From IMG/VR virus record IMGVR_UViG_3300005581_000008, positions 1 through 64,000 of that record: 64,000 nt of DNA. The stretch is one strand, 5' to 3'. Under the pieces are notes generated by a model. That model did not search any database. It was given only the letters and a program-made list of their open reading frames with translations, and was not told the DNA's origin. Shown piece by piece: positions 27,659-36,275 of this stretch. Each line of letters starts with the position of its first letter. The first letter of the stretch is position 1. The DNA comes from a virus. A program made the translations under genes and the position numbers.

Positions 27659-29776
27659 TTATTGGTTCTTTAGTTTAGTCATGACATTCCAATAAGAACC
27701 TCTATAGTGCGTTCCACTAATAGTATAGTCATTTGAGTATCCAGTATTATAGCATCGACCTGTAGTTAAATCTACATAGAAACCGAACTTATTACTTGAG
27801 TGGCCAGTTGGGTAGTATTTCCAGTAAGAACGATATGTACTAATCTGAGCATGTGGATACAATAGATTATTCTTTAGTCGATAGTTTGCAGAAATATTAT
27901 CTGGATCTCTGTCTTGTCTCTCATTGTATGTATCTGTATTTCCAGAAGCCCAAGCACCACCATTGTTTGAATACCCGCAGAAATACCAATCACCATCACT
28001 TCTCTTAACTGACATATTAGTATACGAAGAAGCACCACAATTTGATGCCATATCAACCACATTGGTTAAAGCAGTTCCACTTCTAAATTGAGTAGCTTGT
28101 AAAGTTGAGTAGTTTGTAGTAGATGCTTGTGCCACGGATAGTTGATAGTAACCATTATACCCACAAGTATATGCAGTATTGGATGAATCTGATGATCCTC
28201 TTGTGACCATCATAGATCCGTATTGACCACCGTAGTGCCAAGCATTCCACACATCTGTTAACTTTGTTCCACTCGGAGAAGTATTTTGTGGGGCTGCTGT
28301 CGTCACGGCAGCTGTAACACCATTATACCCTCCAGTATAAACTTCTAGAGGTAGACACACATTATAAGTGTGGTTATGTGCAAGTTGTCCATAACCATTA
28401 TAACCCCAAGTCCAAAGAGTATTATCTCTTCTAATAACTAACAGTGATACAGTAGAACCAGATGAATTTCCACCACTAGTATTAAATTTCTTAATACCAG
28501 TTGTAGAAGTTGTACCCCATGTTTTAACAAATGTTGGTGAAGAACGATTTGTAGTATCACCAACACCTAATTGTCCGTTACCATTGTATCCTATTGCATA
28601 CATCTTTCCTTGATCAGTCAAGAACCAGAAAGATCCATAGTTACCACCAGTTGCCCAGATCTCAATAATTTTACCATTGGTTGTTTGGTCAAAAGAAACT
28701 AAAGTTGGTTGGTAGTAATCTGTTGCATTACCTTGTCCCAATTGTCCATAACCATTATAACCCCACGCATATAATTCACGAGTATCATCTGAGTTACGAA
28801 TTAAAGCGTAGCAAGATCTTGTAGAAATATTACCGTCAGAAGAAGAAGCAATACGAATGGCTTTCTTAGTGCGAAGAATTGTTGTTGGACTAGTTTTATT
28901 AATACCAGCGTATCCACACTGTGTAAAATTGGTATACTGTGTAGTTTGGCCATGTCCACAAGCACCTTGAACATTATATCCTGCAGAGTGTACTTCGCCA
29001 TTGTCAAATAGTACTAGAGTACCATCAAATCCGCCATCGCTTTCAATTTGAATAAGTTTTGGTGCTGCTGTGGTTGGAGAAGTTGGAAGAGAACCATCAA
29101 ACCAACTCAAATGAGAGAACGATGCTTCTCCTGGAGTTTGTTGTGTTCCTGACGCTACACCAGTACCTAAATTGTAGCTAGAGTTTCTACCATAAGACAT
29201 TAAACCGTATCTTCTATTAACATACTGTACTGCACCATTACCTGCTAGATTAGATCCAGGAGTTTTAAACTCACCGAAACTATCGCCCATACCAACATAA
29301 CTAGTTCCAGGTACTGCAAGCGCATAAGCATCCCAAACAGTTTTATGTGTTGGTGAATAACCTTCGTTTGGACCGAACAAATAAGCAAATTTATCTCTCA
29401 TAGTCCCAGTGGAAATCTTTTTCCAATATGCAGTTTGAGTTGATGGATTCTGATTTGTACCTGTTTGAATACAGATATATGAATCTTGTTCTAGATAATT
29501 GTGGTGATCATTATAAGGTAGTGTTCTTTTATAAGTTATAATATCACCCACAGCATAAGCAGTAGCATTTGACCACTCACCAGCTTGATACACACCACCA
29601 CCCATTAAATCCCAATTCGCAGTGTTTAATTCTGGAGTGGTTGAAGATGAATTGGCTACTTCACAAGCATAGTATTTGTTTTTGTAAAGAACGATGTCAT
29701 CTACCAAGTATGATGTGGCTGCAACCCAAGAACCTCTTGGATTAAATCTTAGTTTACTCAATGTTGATATTGTCAT
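27659..29776 (-). CDS. RCC1-repeat adhesin, copy 3 (705 aa)
   Basis: 705 residues. N-terminal modules RGSWVAATSYLVDDIVLYKNKYYACE and YQAGEWSNATAYAVGDIITYK precede about seven RCC1 units: NGEVHSAGYNVQGACGHG, RELYAWGYNGYGQLGQGN, QGKMYAIGYNGNGQLGVGD, NTLWTWGYNGYGQLAHNH, and diverged units ending in TGRCYNTGYSNDY. It is upstream in transcription of the other two adhesins. The strongly conserved GYNGYGQLG unit also gives near-identical DNA stretches between the paralogues, which could promote recombination. Confidence 0.86.
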   Translation of the reverse strand: MTISTLSKLRFNPRGSWVAATSYLVDDIVLYKNKYYACEVANSSSTTPELNTANWDLMGGGVYQAGEWSNATAYAVGDIITYKRTLPYNDHHNYLEQDSYICIQTGTNQNPSTQTAYWKKISTGTMRDKFAYLFGPNEGYSPTHKTVWDAYALAVPGTSYVGMGDSFGEFKTPGSNLAGNGAVQYVNRRYGLMSYGRNSSYNLGTGVASGTQQTPGEASFSHLSWFDGSLPTSPTTAAPKLIQIESDGGFDGTLVLFDNGEVHSAGYNVQGACGHGQTTQYTNFTQCGYAGINKTSPTTILRTKKAIRIASSSDGNISTRSCYALIRNSDDTRELYAWGYNGYGQLGQGNATDYYQPTLVSFDQTTNGKIIEIWATGGNYGSFWFLTDQGKMYAIGYNGNGQLGVGDTTNRSSPTFVKTWGTTSTTGIKKFNTSGGNSSGSTVSLLVIRRDNTLWTWGYNGYGQLAHNHTYNVCLPLEVYTGGYNGVTAAVTTAAPQNTSPSGTKLTDVWNAWHYGGQYGSMMVTRGSSDSSNTAYTCGYNGYYQLSVAQASTTNYSTLQATQFRSGTALTNVVDMASNCGASSYTNMSVKRSDGDWYFCGYSNNGGAWASGNTDTYNERQDRDPDNISANYRLKNNLLYPHAQISTYRSYWKYYPTGHSSNKFGFYVDLTTGRCYNTGYSNDYTISGTHYRGSYWNVMTKLKNQ

Positions 29777-29786
29777 TTCCTATACC

Positions 29787-30116
29787 TTAATATGTAGCAG
29801 TTAACTGGCCAGAAGAGTTAATGGCTAGTGTTAATTTATTAGAGAAGAACGCAGTCAGCGCATTTTCAATATTAGATACAGATGTGCTTGCTTCAGTCCC
29901 TAATATTTGATTGTGTATAAGATTACCACTACTGTCTACTGAAAGAACATTGTATCCAGAAACTGAAACTGGAACCCAAGCAGTTCCATCCCAAATTTCT
30001 ACACTGGACAGATCTGTGTTGTATCTGGTCATCCCCTGTACAGGACTTGCTGGACGCTGAGCAGTAGTACCAACACCTATGGTAACATACTGGTCGCCTA
30101 AGACTGTTGCTGGCAT
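29787..30116 (-). CDS. Small fibre-type protein with a DGTAW motif (109 aa)
   Basis: 109 residues. TAQRPASPVQGMTRYNTDLSSVEIWDGTAWVPV is a motif common in phage fibre and tail-spike proteins; the 835-residue fibre has a related copy (GQRPVTPATGMIRYNSTLSSFEGY). The remainder is beta-rich with a short helical stretch (SNIENALTAFFSNKL). It overlaps the stop of the S74 fibre by one base. Probably a fibre tip or adaptor; function not established. Confidence 0.72.
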   Translation of the reverse strand: MPATVLGDQYVTIGVGTTAQRPASPVQGMTRYNTDLSSVEIWDGTAWVPVSVSGYNVLSVDSSGNLIHNQILGTEASTSVSNIENALTAFFSNKLTLAINSSGQLTATY

Positions 30117-30994
30117 TATTTAACTCCTTTTAATTCTTGTATCTCTTTATTTAGCTCTTTTATCGCTTCTATTAAAAGAGGGACTAGTTTTTCGTACTGC
30201 ACTGTTTTGTAATTTTCGCCTGAACGAGAAATCTCTGAACTTTCAAATAACATGATATCAAATGGTGCAGGTTTAACAACTTCAGGGAGAACTTTTTCTA
30301 CTTCACCAGCTAAAACACCGACTTGGCTTTCTTTACTAGTATAGCCAAAAGATTCTGCCAACTGGTTTGCCGTATAAGTAACACCTCGCAAAGAACATAC
30401 TTTTTCTAATGCATTTTCAATAACTTGAATATTTTCTTTTAATCGTTCGTCTGAGTAGTTAGAGCTAATATTACCAGCTGCACGAATCTCGCCACTAGTG
30501 GCAGAAGCTGCAAGCCCAACTCCTAGAGATTTAACTTGAGTGACAGAATCAGAAGCTGTTAGTGAAGTTCCATTATAGGTTAAAGCTGCAGTGGCTGAAC
30601 CAAGAGCAATAGTAGTTGCAGCACCGCCAATATTAAGAGTGGTTGCCGTGGCATTAACTAGATTAAATGTGGTCGCAGTAGTAGTAATATCACCACCATT
30701 AACTGCCAAGTCTGCAGTTATCGTGGTATTACCAGTTACGGCTAGTGTACTAGAAAGAGTGGTTGCACCAGAAGCATCTAGGGTTCCAGTAATACCGATT
30801 GAACCAGAAAGAAACCCTCCAGAACCATCTCTACGAACTACAGCATTAGCAGTATTTGTGCTAACGGCATCGGTAGTTTCTACTTTAAAGCTGTTCAGGT
30901 TTAAGAAATTGTTATCAATTTCTGAGTTTGACAATGGAAGATTCTTGACAGTTGCTCCACTGCCAGCAGTACTTCTAGTTGTTATTGAAGCCAT
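30116..30994 (-). CDS. Tail fibre with S74 intramolecular chaperone domain (292 aa)
   Basis: 292 residues. N-terminus MASITTRSTAGSGATVKNLPLSNSEIDNNFLNL is a fibre attachment region shared in style with the 405-residue fibre. Residues about 55-150 are a Thr/Ala/Gly/Ser shaft (ATTLNIGGAATT). From residue 178 an S74 chaperone follows: NYSDERLKENIQVIENALEKV (Ser181-Asp182), QVGVLAGEVEKVLPEVVKPAPF and a coiled-coil tail (KLVPLLIEAIKELNKEIQEL). It marks the right boundary of the fibre locus, directly left of the modification cassette. Confidence 0.87.
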   Translation of the reverse strand: MASITTRSTAGSGATVKNLPLSNSEIDNNFLNLNSFKVETTDAVSTNTANAVVRRDGSGGFLSGSIGITGTLDASGATTLSSTLAVTGNTTITADLAVNGGDITTTATTFNLVNATATTLNIGGAATTIALGSATAALTYNGTSLTASDSVTQVKSLGVGLAASATSGEIRAAGNISSNYSDERLKENIQVIENALEKVCSLRGVTYTANQLAESFGYTSKESQVGVLAGEVEKVLPEVVKPAPFDIMLFESSEISRSGENYKTVQYEKLVPLLIEAIKELNKEIQELKGVK

Positions 30995-31030
30995 TTTATT
31001 GGTGTTCCTATGGGTTTACAATATATTTAT

Positions 31031-31038
31031 TATTTAGG
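31031..31038 (-). promoter_or_regulatory. Late promoter-like CCTAAATA before the 292-residue fibre
   Basis: Minus strand CTCCTAAATAATAAATATATTG. Two overlapping late-like cores, CTAAATA (31037-31031) and AATAAATA (31031-31024), lie between the last cassette gene and this fibre. The start is 30 bases or more downstream with AGGAAC as ribosome site. It makes the fibre operon independent of the cassette. Confidence 0.6.
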
Positions 31039-31060
31039 AGTTCTAATAAGGATGCAATTC

Positions 31061-31726
31061 TTATGCAATTTCCATATAAGAACCATCGTAATTATTTATA
31101 GAAAACTCCAAAATGTTTCGGATATTTGGGTTTCTGGAGTCTACATAAAACCTAACCATAATCATGGGAGAATCTCCATAATTAAACGCATTATGATAGT
31201 GATAGCTATTAAAACAATATCCTCTCCCCACAGGGTAGGATTCCTCATAAACTGGGATCGGTTTATTAAAATCTGAACATCTATAATCCATATAGTGTAG
31301 CACACTAAATTTTGAATTCTCGGGCATCTGAATAGGTAACTGCCAAACAGAAATCCATTCTGGTTGTTTAGATTCTAATACATGACTATGCCAGCCTGCA
31401 GAACCATTTGGATTTATTCTTTCTATTCTAGCCAGTAAATTACCAGCACCTAAAGATAGTAGAAGTTCTCGGAGATAAGGACATTTCTTTATAGCATCAG
31501 TTTCTTTAAACTCTCCAGTCCATGCTTCTTTGGGATCAGATTTGCAATCTCCGTTAATGCTATACAAAGCGATAGAATCCCAAGAAGATTCTATGTAACA
31601 TCCAGCTTTGATATCTTCCCAACTATTATAGGGATAAAACTCTAAACCTTGTATCTCTGATAAAATCTTAGATGCATCAAACTCAATAGGTAAAGGAAGA
31701 TGTGCAATTTGACTTAGGTTATTCAA
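31061..31726 (-). CDS. Aspartyl/asparaginyl beta-hydroxylase-like 2OG oxygenase, copy 2
   Basis: 221 residues. It belongs to the cupin-fold oxygenases that use Fe(II), 2-oxoglutarate and O2 to hydroxylate Asp or Asn side chains in proteins. Candidate iron ligands are His113/His115 in AGWHSHVLE and His176/His178 in SYHYHNAFN, with Arg192 in MVRFYVD as the 2OG anchor. The spacing is as in the AspH family, whose members often have only two His ligands. It overlaps its paralogue by 8 bases and ends the cassette. Substrate is unknown; proteins of the same cassette or the fibres are the natural candidates. Confidence 0.82.
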   Translation of the reverse strand: MNNLSQIAHLPLPIEFDASKILSEIQGLEFYPYNSWEDIKAGCYIESSWDSIALYSINGDCKSDPKEAWTGEFKETDAIKKCPYLRELLLSLGAGNLLARIERINPNGSAGWHSHVLESKQPEWISVWQLPIQMPENSKFSVLHYMDYRCSDFNKPIPVYEESYPVGRGYCFNSYHYHNAFNYGDSPMIMVRFYVDSRNPNIRNILEFSINNYDGSYMEIA

Positions 31727-32432
31727 TGTAATCTCCAGTATAAGAATTCACTGCATCTTTAACTAAATCATAAACTAAGTCATCTCTAAGGTCTGCAAAG
31801 AAACGAATTGTTAGCCTCACACCTTCTTCATCAAAATTAAATACATTGTGATAGTGGAATGCATTAAACACAACTGGAGTTGACGGTATATAACTAGCTT
31901 CGTATACCTTTGGAAGTTCCTTGCCAAAATCAACCATTCTGTATTGTTTGTTTGATATTACAGAGTATTTAAACTTATCTGGCATCGTAATTGGTAACTG
32001 AATAATCATCATCGTCTCTGGATGATATAATTCAAAAGCATGATTATGCCAACCCATTACAGTTCCAGGATGAATCTCCTCAATCCTTGCCAACGCTTTA
32101 CCACCACCCAACTGTTCAACAATTTCGTAGGTATACGGCAGATATTCAGACAAACCAGTTTTCTGAAACTGCCCCCAAATTCTTTCTAACTCTCCTGGAC
32201 CAGCACCCTCTAATCTATCGCAAAATATTTCACCATTATAACTGAACAATGATAAATTGTTCCACTTACTTTTACTGTGTCCATGATTCTCTTGCATAGT
32301 AGCTGAGTATGGCATTAGCGGAAATGGACACTCACGAATCTCGTGCTCAATCCTTTCTGCATCGTATTTAAAATTTAACGGCAGATGAGGAATTCTATTT
32401 ACTTGTTCAACTAATTGCGCTATGTTTCTCAT
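31719..32432 (-). CDS. Aspartyl/asparaginyl beta-hydroxylase-like 2OG oxygenase, copy 1
   Basis: 237 residues, paralogous to the 221-residue neighbour. Shared landmarks are LARIEEIHPGTVMGWHNHAFE (His129, His131), the IIQLPITMPDKFKYSV strand region, and VVFNAFHYHNVFNF (His193/195) with Arg210 in RLTIRF. It should be a soluble cytoplasmic 2OG/Fe(II) hydroxylase. It overlaps the radical SAM gene upstream by 26 bases, so the pair is translated together. Two copies suggest two substrates or a heterodimer. Function in this phage is inferred. Confidence 0.82.
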   Translation of the reverse strand: MRNIAQLVEQVNRIPHLPLNFKYDAERIEHEIRECPFPLMPYSATMQENHGHSKSKWNNLSLFSYNGEIFCDRLEGAGPGELERIWGQFQKTGLSEYLPYTYEIVEQLGGGKALARIEEIHPGTVMGWHNHAFELYHPETMMIIQLPITMPDKFKYSVISNKQYRMVDFGKELPKVYEASYIPSTPVVFNAFHYHNVFNFDEEGVRLTIRFFADLRDDLVYDLVKDAVNSYTGDYIE

Positions 32433-34311
32433 TAATAAAATTTTCGTAAAAGGTTCTTATCTGATAAAATTTATCATACTTTGGAGCAGTGGAAAACTTT
32501 AAAGAATTAACTCTTTCAGCCCATTGTTCATATATTGACTCTGGTACATCTAAATTTAATTGCTCTGCTAATTCTACTAAGAATTTTAAATAATCTTCCT
32601 GAAACACTACAGCACAAGATTGAAAAATATAACTTAAATTTGCAGACACATTTGTGTGTGGTAAATTATATTCTCTAAAATCTACAATCTCTTTTCTATT
32701 ACCTGAAACTAATTCTTGCATCTGATCGCTAAGGTTTCTCATAGCCAAAAGATATTTATTATCAGTATCGGACATAACCTTTTGGTATAGATGTCTAAAC
32801 AGAATAGATGGTCTACTAATTTTACCAGATGCAATATTGGCATCGATAACAATTTTGGTGAAATCAAATAATGGTCTATTGTAGACGATCCAATAATTCA
32901 CAAAGAAAAACTCAGTATACTCTTCTTCAGTGTATCCGTTGGCTTTAGTCACAAACTCCACATCTGAGATATAGACAGGATCATCGGATATATGATATTT
33001 AGAGAACTCATCTACATCGTTAAATTCATAGCTATTTAATCTAGACTTACCAACACAAACCCTTGCAGTTTTAATACCATGTTCTTTTTTATACTCTGGA
33101 TCAAAGGCAGGAGAGTCTGGTAGCAGTAACCAAATATATCGTTCAAGTTGATATCCATGTTCGTACTGAAGATCTATCTCATCGTAAAAATCTTCCTTCG
33201 TGTATCCTGGAAGTCCAAGAATGAATTCAATATCTGAACGAACATCATATGTCTTTTCCAAGTATCTGGCAAACTCAAAATCTTTTTCTCTTGGTACATC
33301 AGTTCTTTTAATGTTTCGTAAAACTTTTTGACTAATAGACTGTAAACTAATTTTGTAACGATTAACTGCGCCACATCTTGCCAATGGTTCAATAACAGCC
33401 CATCTTGCTTCTTGTTTAGATTTCGTTATACCAAATAGTTCAACTTGAGTTGGCAACCCATATATGTTCTTAGACTGCTCGATATAATTTGAAACATCAA
33501 CATCTTCTTTGAATATTCCATAGTTTGCGTCAACAATTTGAACACCCTCAATACCAAACTGTGGGATATAATCTAGATCTTGTTTAATCATATCCAGTGG
33601 TTTACGAATAACCTTTCCACCGATACCACCACCCCACTCGCAAAACACGCAAGCATAGGGGCATCCTCTAGATAATTCTATTGGAAGAACAAGTGGAACA
33701 TTGGCTTCCATTGCCAAATCTTTGCACTTGTAAATAATATCTTCATTTCCTGGGATCATTGCCTGAGGAAATTGAAATGTAACTTTATTTGGAGTTGGTC
33801 CACGACCAGTTCTAAAGATAGAAAACCTTACCTGTTTCCAATCAATATCACCTTCAGCATATTGATTTAACATATCCTCAATAAACCACTCACCATAACT
33901 AGTAGGTTCACAGATAGCATCTACAAATTTATGACTAAAGAACCAGTCTAGTTTATTGTGAGTTATACCTAAGTGTGGTCCACCAATTACAATAATTCGT
34001 TTCGGGTTTCTATTTTTAATCTCTTTCGCAATTGCCATAATTGCCATATGGCTCCATACATAACTAGAAAACAAATAGATGTCAGAATCTTGTTTATCGT
34101 AATAGTTTACGATATCATCGAAACTCATTCCTTCAACATCTAAAACTGGTTCTTGCCAAATTACATTTGACGAATACTTACCATTTTTAGTATAGTAGTT
34201 CTTGAAGTTTAACCAATGGATCGGTAACCTAATAACAGGTGATCTTAGTTCAACTGTTAAGTATGAGATTTTTATGGATTTTCTGGGTGGCTTCAACATA
34301 ATCTGTTTCAC
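32407..34311 (-). CDS. Radical SAM enzyme with B12-binding-like N-terminal region (634 aa)
   Basis: 634 residues. The radical SAM cluster motif is C217-PYA-C221-VF-C224 (SRGCPYACVFCEWGGG), followed by the usual barrel (EGVQIVDANYGIF, SDIEFILGLPGYTKEDF). Residues about 60-145 look like the Rossmann region of B12-type radical SAM enzymes (YLFSSYVWSH, IIVIGGPHLGITH), but the cobalamin-ligating DxHxxG motif is not visible. It could be a methyltransferase or an oxidoreductase that needs no base-off B12. A GTG start at 34311 or the ATG at 34299 is possible; both overlap the preceding gene by 50-62 bases. Likely part of the cassette's modification chemistry. Confidence 0.85.
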   Translation of the reverse strand: MKQIMLKPPRKSIKISYLTVELRSPVIRLPIHWLNFKNYYTKNGKYSSNVIWQEPVLDVEGMSFDDIVNYYDKQDSDIYLFSSYVWSHMAIMAIAKEIKNRNPKRIIVIGGPHLGITHNKLDWFFSHKFVDAICEPTSYGEWFIEDMLNQYAEGDIDWKQVRFSIFRTGRGPTPNKVTFQFPQAMIPGNEDIIYKCKDLAMEANVPLVLPIELSRGCPYACVFCEWGGGIGGKVIRKPLDMIKQDLDYIPQFGIEGVQIVDANYGIFKEDVDVSNYIEQSKNIYGLPTQVELFGITKSKQEARWAVIEPLARCGAVNRYKISLQSISQKVLRNIKRTDVPREKDFEFARYLEKTYDVRSDIEFILGLPGYTKEDFYDEIDLQYEHGYQLERYIWLLLPDSPAFDPEYKKEHGIKTARVCVGKSRLNSYEFNDVDEFSKYHISDDPVYISDVEFVTKANGYTEEEYTEFFFVNYWIVYNRPLFDFTKIVIDANIASGKISRPSILFRHLYQKVMSDTDNKYLLAMRNLSDQMQELVSGNRKEIVDFREYNLPHTNVSANLSYIFQSCAVVFQEDYLKFLVELAEQLNLDVPESIYEQWAERVNSLKFSTAPKYDKFYQIRTFYENFINEKHSAIS

Positions 34312-35302
34312 TGTTTATTTTAATAATTCTTGGAGCCAACTGTTTCATATGAACACAGTGCTCTTCAACCATATCATGGTGTTTTAAATCTTTAATTGTT
34401 TTCTTGCACCCATTACAAATTGCAAACATTGGGCAACCGATACACTCATCCTTTAACGAATATAGTTCTGGAGCATCTTGTAGTGGTGTAATAAATCCAC
34501 CTTCTTTAACTTCCTTTACAAAGTTAATAGGGTATTCTTTATCATCACCCATCGCTCCACAAGAATAATAATCTCCCTCTGGATTCAATGCTCTTATATG
34601 ATCATCACAATTTCTTGCTTGAGGACAAACATTGGCAATATTATTCAGACGAGTCATCATCTGTTTTGTATTAAACTCCCAATGCCAAAGATCTTTCTCG
34701 TATATCTCTATGTACGCTTCGTATATCTTACTTAGGCGATAAGGTTTATCCTGTTCACCAGAAGCCATGGCATAGTTTAACTTACATTGAACATCCATCT
34801 TCTTGGCTAACTCTACATGTTTAATTGCATGTTTCTCATTCTCTTCAGAGATAACAGCAATAAATCCTGGGCGATAACCAATCTCTTTTAGAAACAAATT
34901 ACTGACATTCCAAAAGTCTTTTTCAGTATAGACTCGGTTCTCGTTAATCTTACGACCAAATCCATATTGAAAACTTGTGGTGACTCCGACTCTTGGATGT
35001 TTGAACAAAGGTGTCCACATCTCTGGTTTCTTGTAGAATGCCCAAAGATTAGTAGTCAATCCTAAAGTTGTTATAAGTTTGTGTTCTTCGATATAATCAA
35101 GAATCTCAAAATAATACTCTGGCTTTACCATTAATGGATCACCACCATTAACAATAATCGTATTTGTGTTTGGAAATCTTTTTAAAAAATCGAATACATG
35201 CTGTAAATCAAGTGTGCTGGTTTTGTCTTCTACAAGTTTAGTGGATGAACAAAAGGTACACTTAAAATTACATAGTTCCGTTGGTTTGATTATCAGTTCC
35301 AT
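34250..35302 (-). CDS. Radical SAM/SPASM maturase-like enzyme, copy 2 (350 aa)
   Basis: 350 residues. The cluster motif is C11-NFK-C15-TF-C18, followed by VNGGDPLM (GGDP at 53-56), a SAM-binding segment. The C-terminal Cys-rich part (C226, C232, C248, C287, C290, C296, C299, C316; e.g. ECIGCPMFAICNGCKKTIK) is a SPASM domain that holds auxiliary iron-sulfur clusters in peptide-modifying enzymes. It overlaps the neighbouring genes by 35 and 62 bases. The natural reading is a maturase that modifies a ribosomally made peptide or protein, with the product unknown. Confidence 0.88.
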   Translation of the reverse strand: MELIIKPTELCNFKCTFCSSTKLVEDKTSTLDLQHVFDFLKRFPNTNTIIVNGGDPLMVKPEYYFEILDYIEEHKLITTLGLTTNLWAFYKKPEMWTPLFKHPRVGVTTSFQYGFGRKINENRVYTEKDFWNVSNLFLKEIGYRPGFIAVISEENEKHAIKHVELAKKMDVQCKLNYAMASGEQDKPYRLSKIYEAYIEIYEKDLWHWEFNTKQMMTRLNNIANVCPQARNCDDHIRALNPEGDYYSCGAMGDDKEYPINFVKEVKEGGFITPLQDAPELYSLKDECIGCPMFAICNGCKKTIKDLKHHDMVEEHCVHMKQLAPRIIKINSETDYVEATQKIHKNLILNS

Positions 35303-36275
35303 GCGTCACTTTATATTTACTAAGCCATTCTGTATTATCTTTGTTCTGTAGAATTGCGTTCCAAAAAATTGGATTTACAGAATCAAAGTTGGAAAGATTT
35401 GGGAATACCAATTGGTGTTGTGAAGCAAAGACTGGATCTAAAATGTAATCTGCAACCAACTCCCTTTTCGATAATCCCTTAATAGAATTAACGATGTCGC
35501 CATATTCTTGTGTATTATTCACTACGCTAAAGAAGTGGTTGCCATAATCATATCCATAAACTTCTTTGATAGTATTATGGATGCCATCAACTGGCATTAA
35601 TTCATTGATATCAAATTTGGTTAGATAAGAATCAATATACTCTGCGTTTGTTAAGTTTGCGATAGTATATTCATCATTAGTCATAATTGCTGGAAGGGTC
35701 TGTTCAGCAAATTTTAACCAAAATCCTGGAGATCCATCGTACATCGCATCAACACGATCTATACAAAAATCCAGTGACTGTTCGTCACCTTGAATTGCAT
35801 TGGCATATTCTATTTCTACTCTAACATATTCTAGAGAAGCAGCAAACTCTGAAGTCTTTGGTGCTAAGTTTAATTGTTCTGGTAATTCAATACGAGTAAC
35901 TTCTCTTAATCCAGTAACTTGTAGTCCATAGTTATAACTTCCAAGACCATAGTTTTCTTTTAACCTATCATAAGAATACATTTCGTTAAGAGCAGTTTCG
36001 TTTAGTACAGCACCAAAGAAAAAAGAATATACATACTGAAATGTTTCATCATCACAATATATGATAGTTTTTACATTTGAGAAGTCTTCATGAATATCTG
36101 CAAATAATTGATCTAGTATAACAGGTGTTACAGTCTTATAAATTTTGTAGATATCAAAACAATTGTTTATTTGAGGATCATCAATATTTTTATGATCACC
36201 AAGCCATACATGTTTAGCAGTTTCTACAATATTATTTGTAGTTGAGAGATAGCAGTTGTCGAATAGAAATATCAT
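35268..36275 (-). CDS. Unknown cassette protein, paralogue of its neighbour (335 aa)
   Basis: I do not recognise a family. 335 residues with the start MIFLFDNCYLSTTNNIVETAKHVW, clearly similar in pattern to the adjacent 293-residue protein (MLHLFNSCYVYPVELFD), and both continue with a segment ending in IIYCDDETFQYVYSFFFGAVL or the like. The rest is soluble, mixed helical/strand, with acidic patches (EYVRVEIEYANAIQGDEQ). No catalytic motif, membrane segment or metal-binding pattern is obvious. It starts 4 bases inside the preceding gene. A role as substrate-recognition or scaffold partner of the radical SAM enzymes is a guess. Confidence 0.75.
   Translation of the reverse strand: MIFLFDNCYLSTTNNIVETAKHVWLGDHKNIDDPQINNCFDIYKIYKTVTPVILDQLFADIHEDFSNVKTIIYCDDETFQYVYSFFFGAVLNETALNEMYSYDRLKENYGLGSYNYGLQVTGLREVTRIELPEQLNLAPKTSEFAASLEYVRVEIEYANAIQGDEQSLDFCIDRVDAMYDGSPGFWLKFAEQTLPAIMTNDEYTIANLTNAEYIDSYLTKFDINELMPVDGIHNTIKEVYGYDYGNHFFSVVNNTQEYGDIVNSIKGLSKRELVADYILDPVFASQHQLVFPNLSNFDSVNPIFWNAILQNKDNTEWLSKYKVTHGTDNQTNGTM

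Noticed and set aside
22267-29776. Possible CRISPR-like array from regularly repeated DNA
   Set aside because: The repeats encode RCC1 units in long open frames, differ in sequence and spacing, and have no uniform repeats or spacers.
30591-31037. Plus-strand open frame of 148 codons over the 292-residue fibre
   Set aside because: Antisense to the Thr/Ala/Gly-rich fibre shaft, whose codons give Val/Pro/Ala-rich antisense frames. The same kind of shadow recurs opposite all fibre genes.
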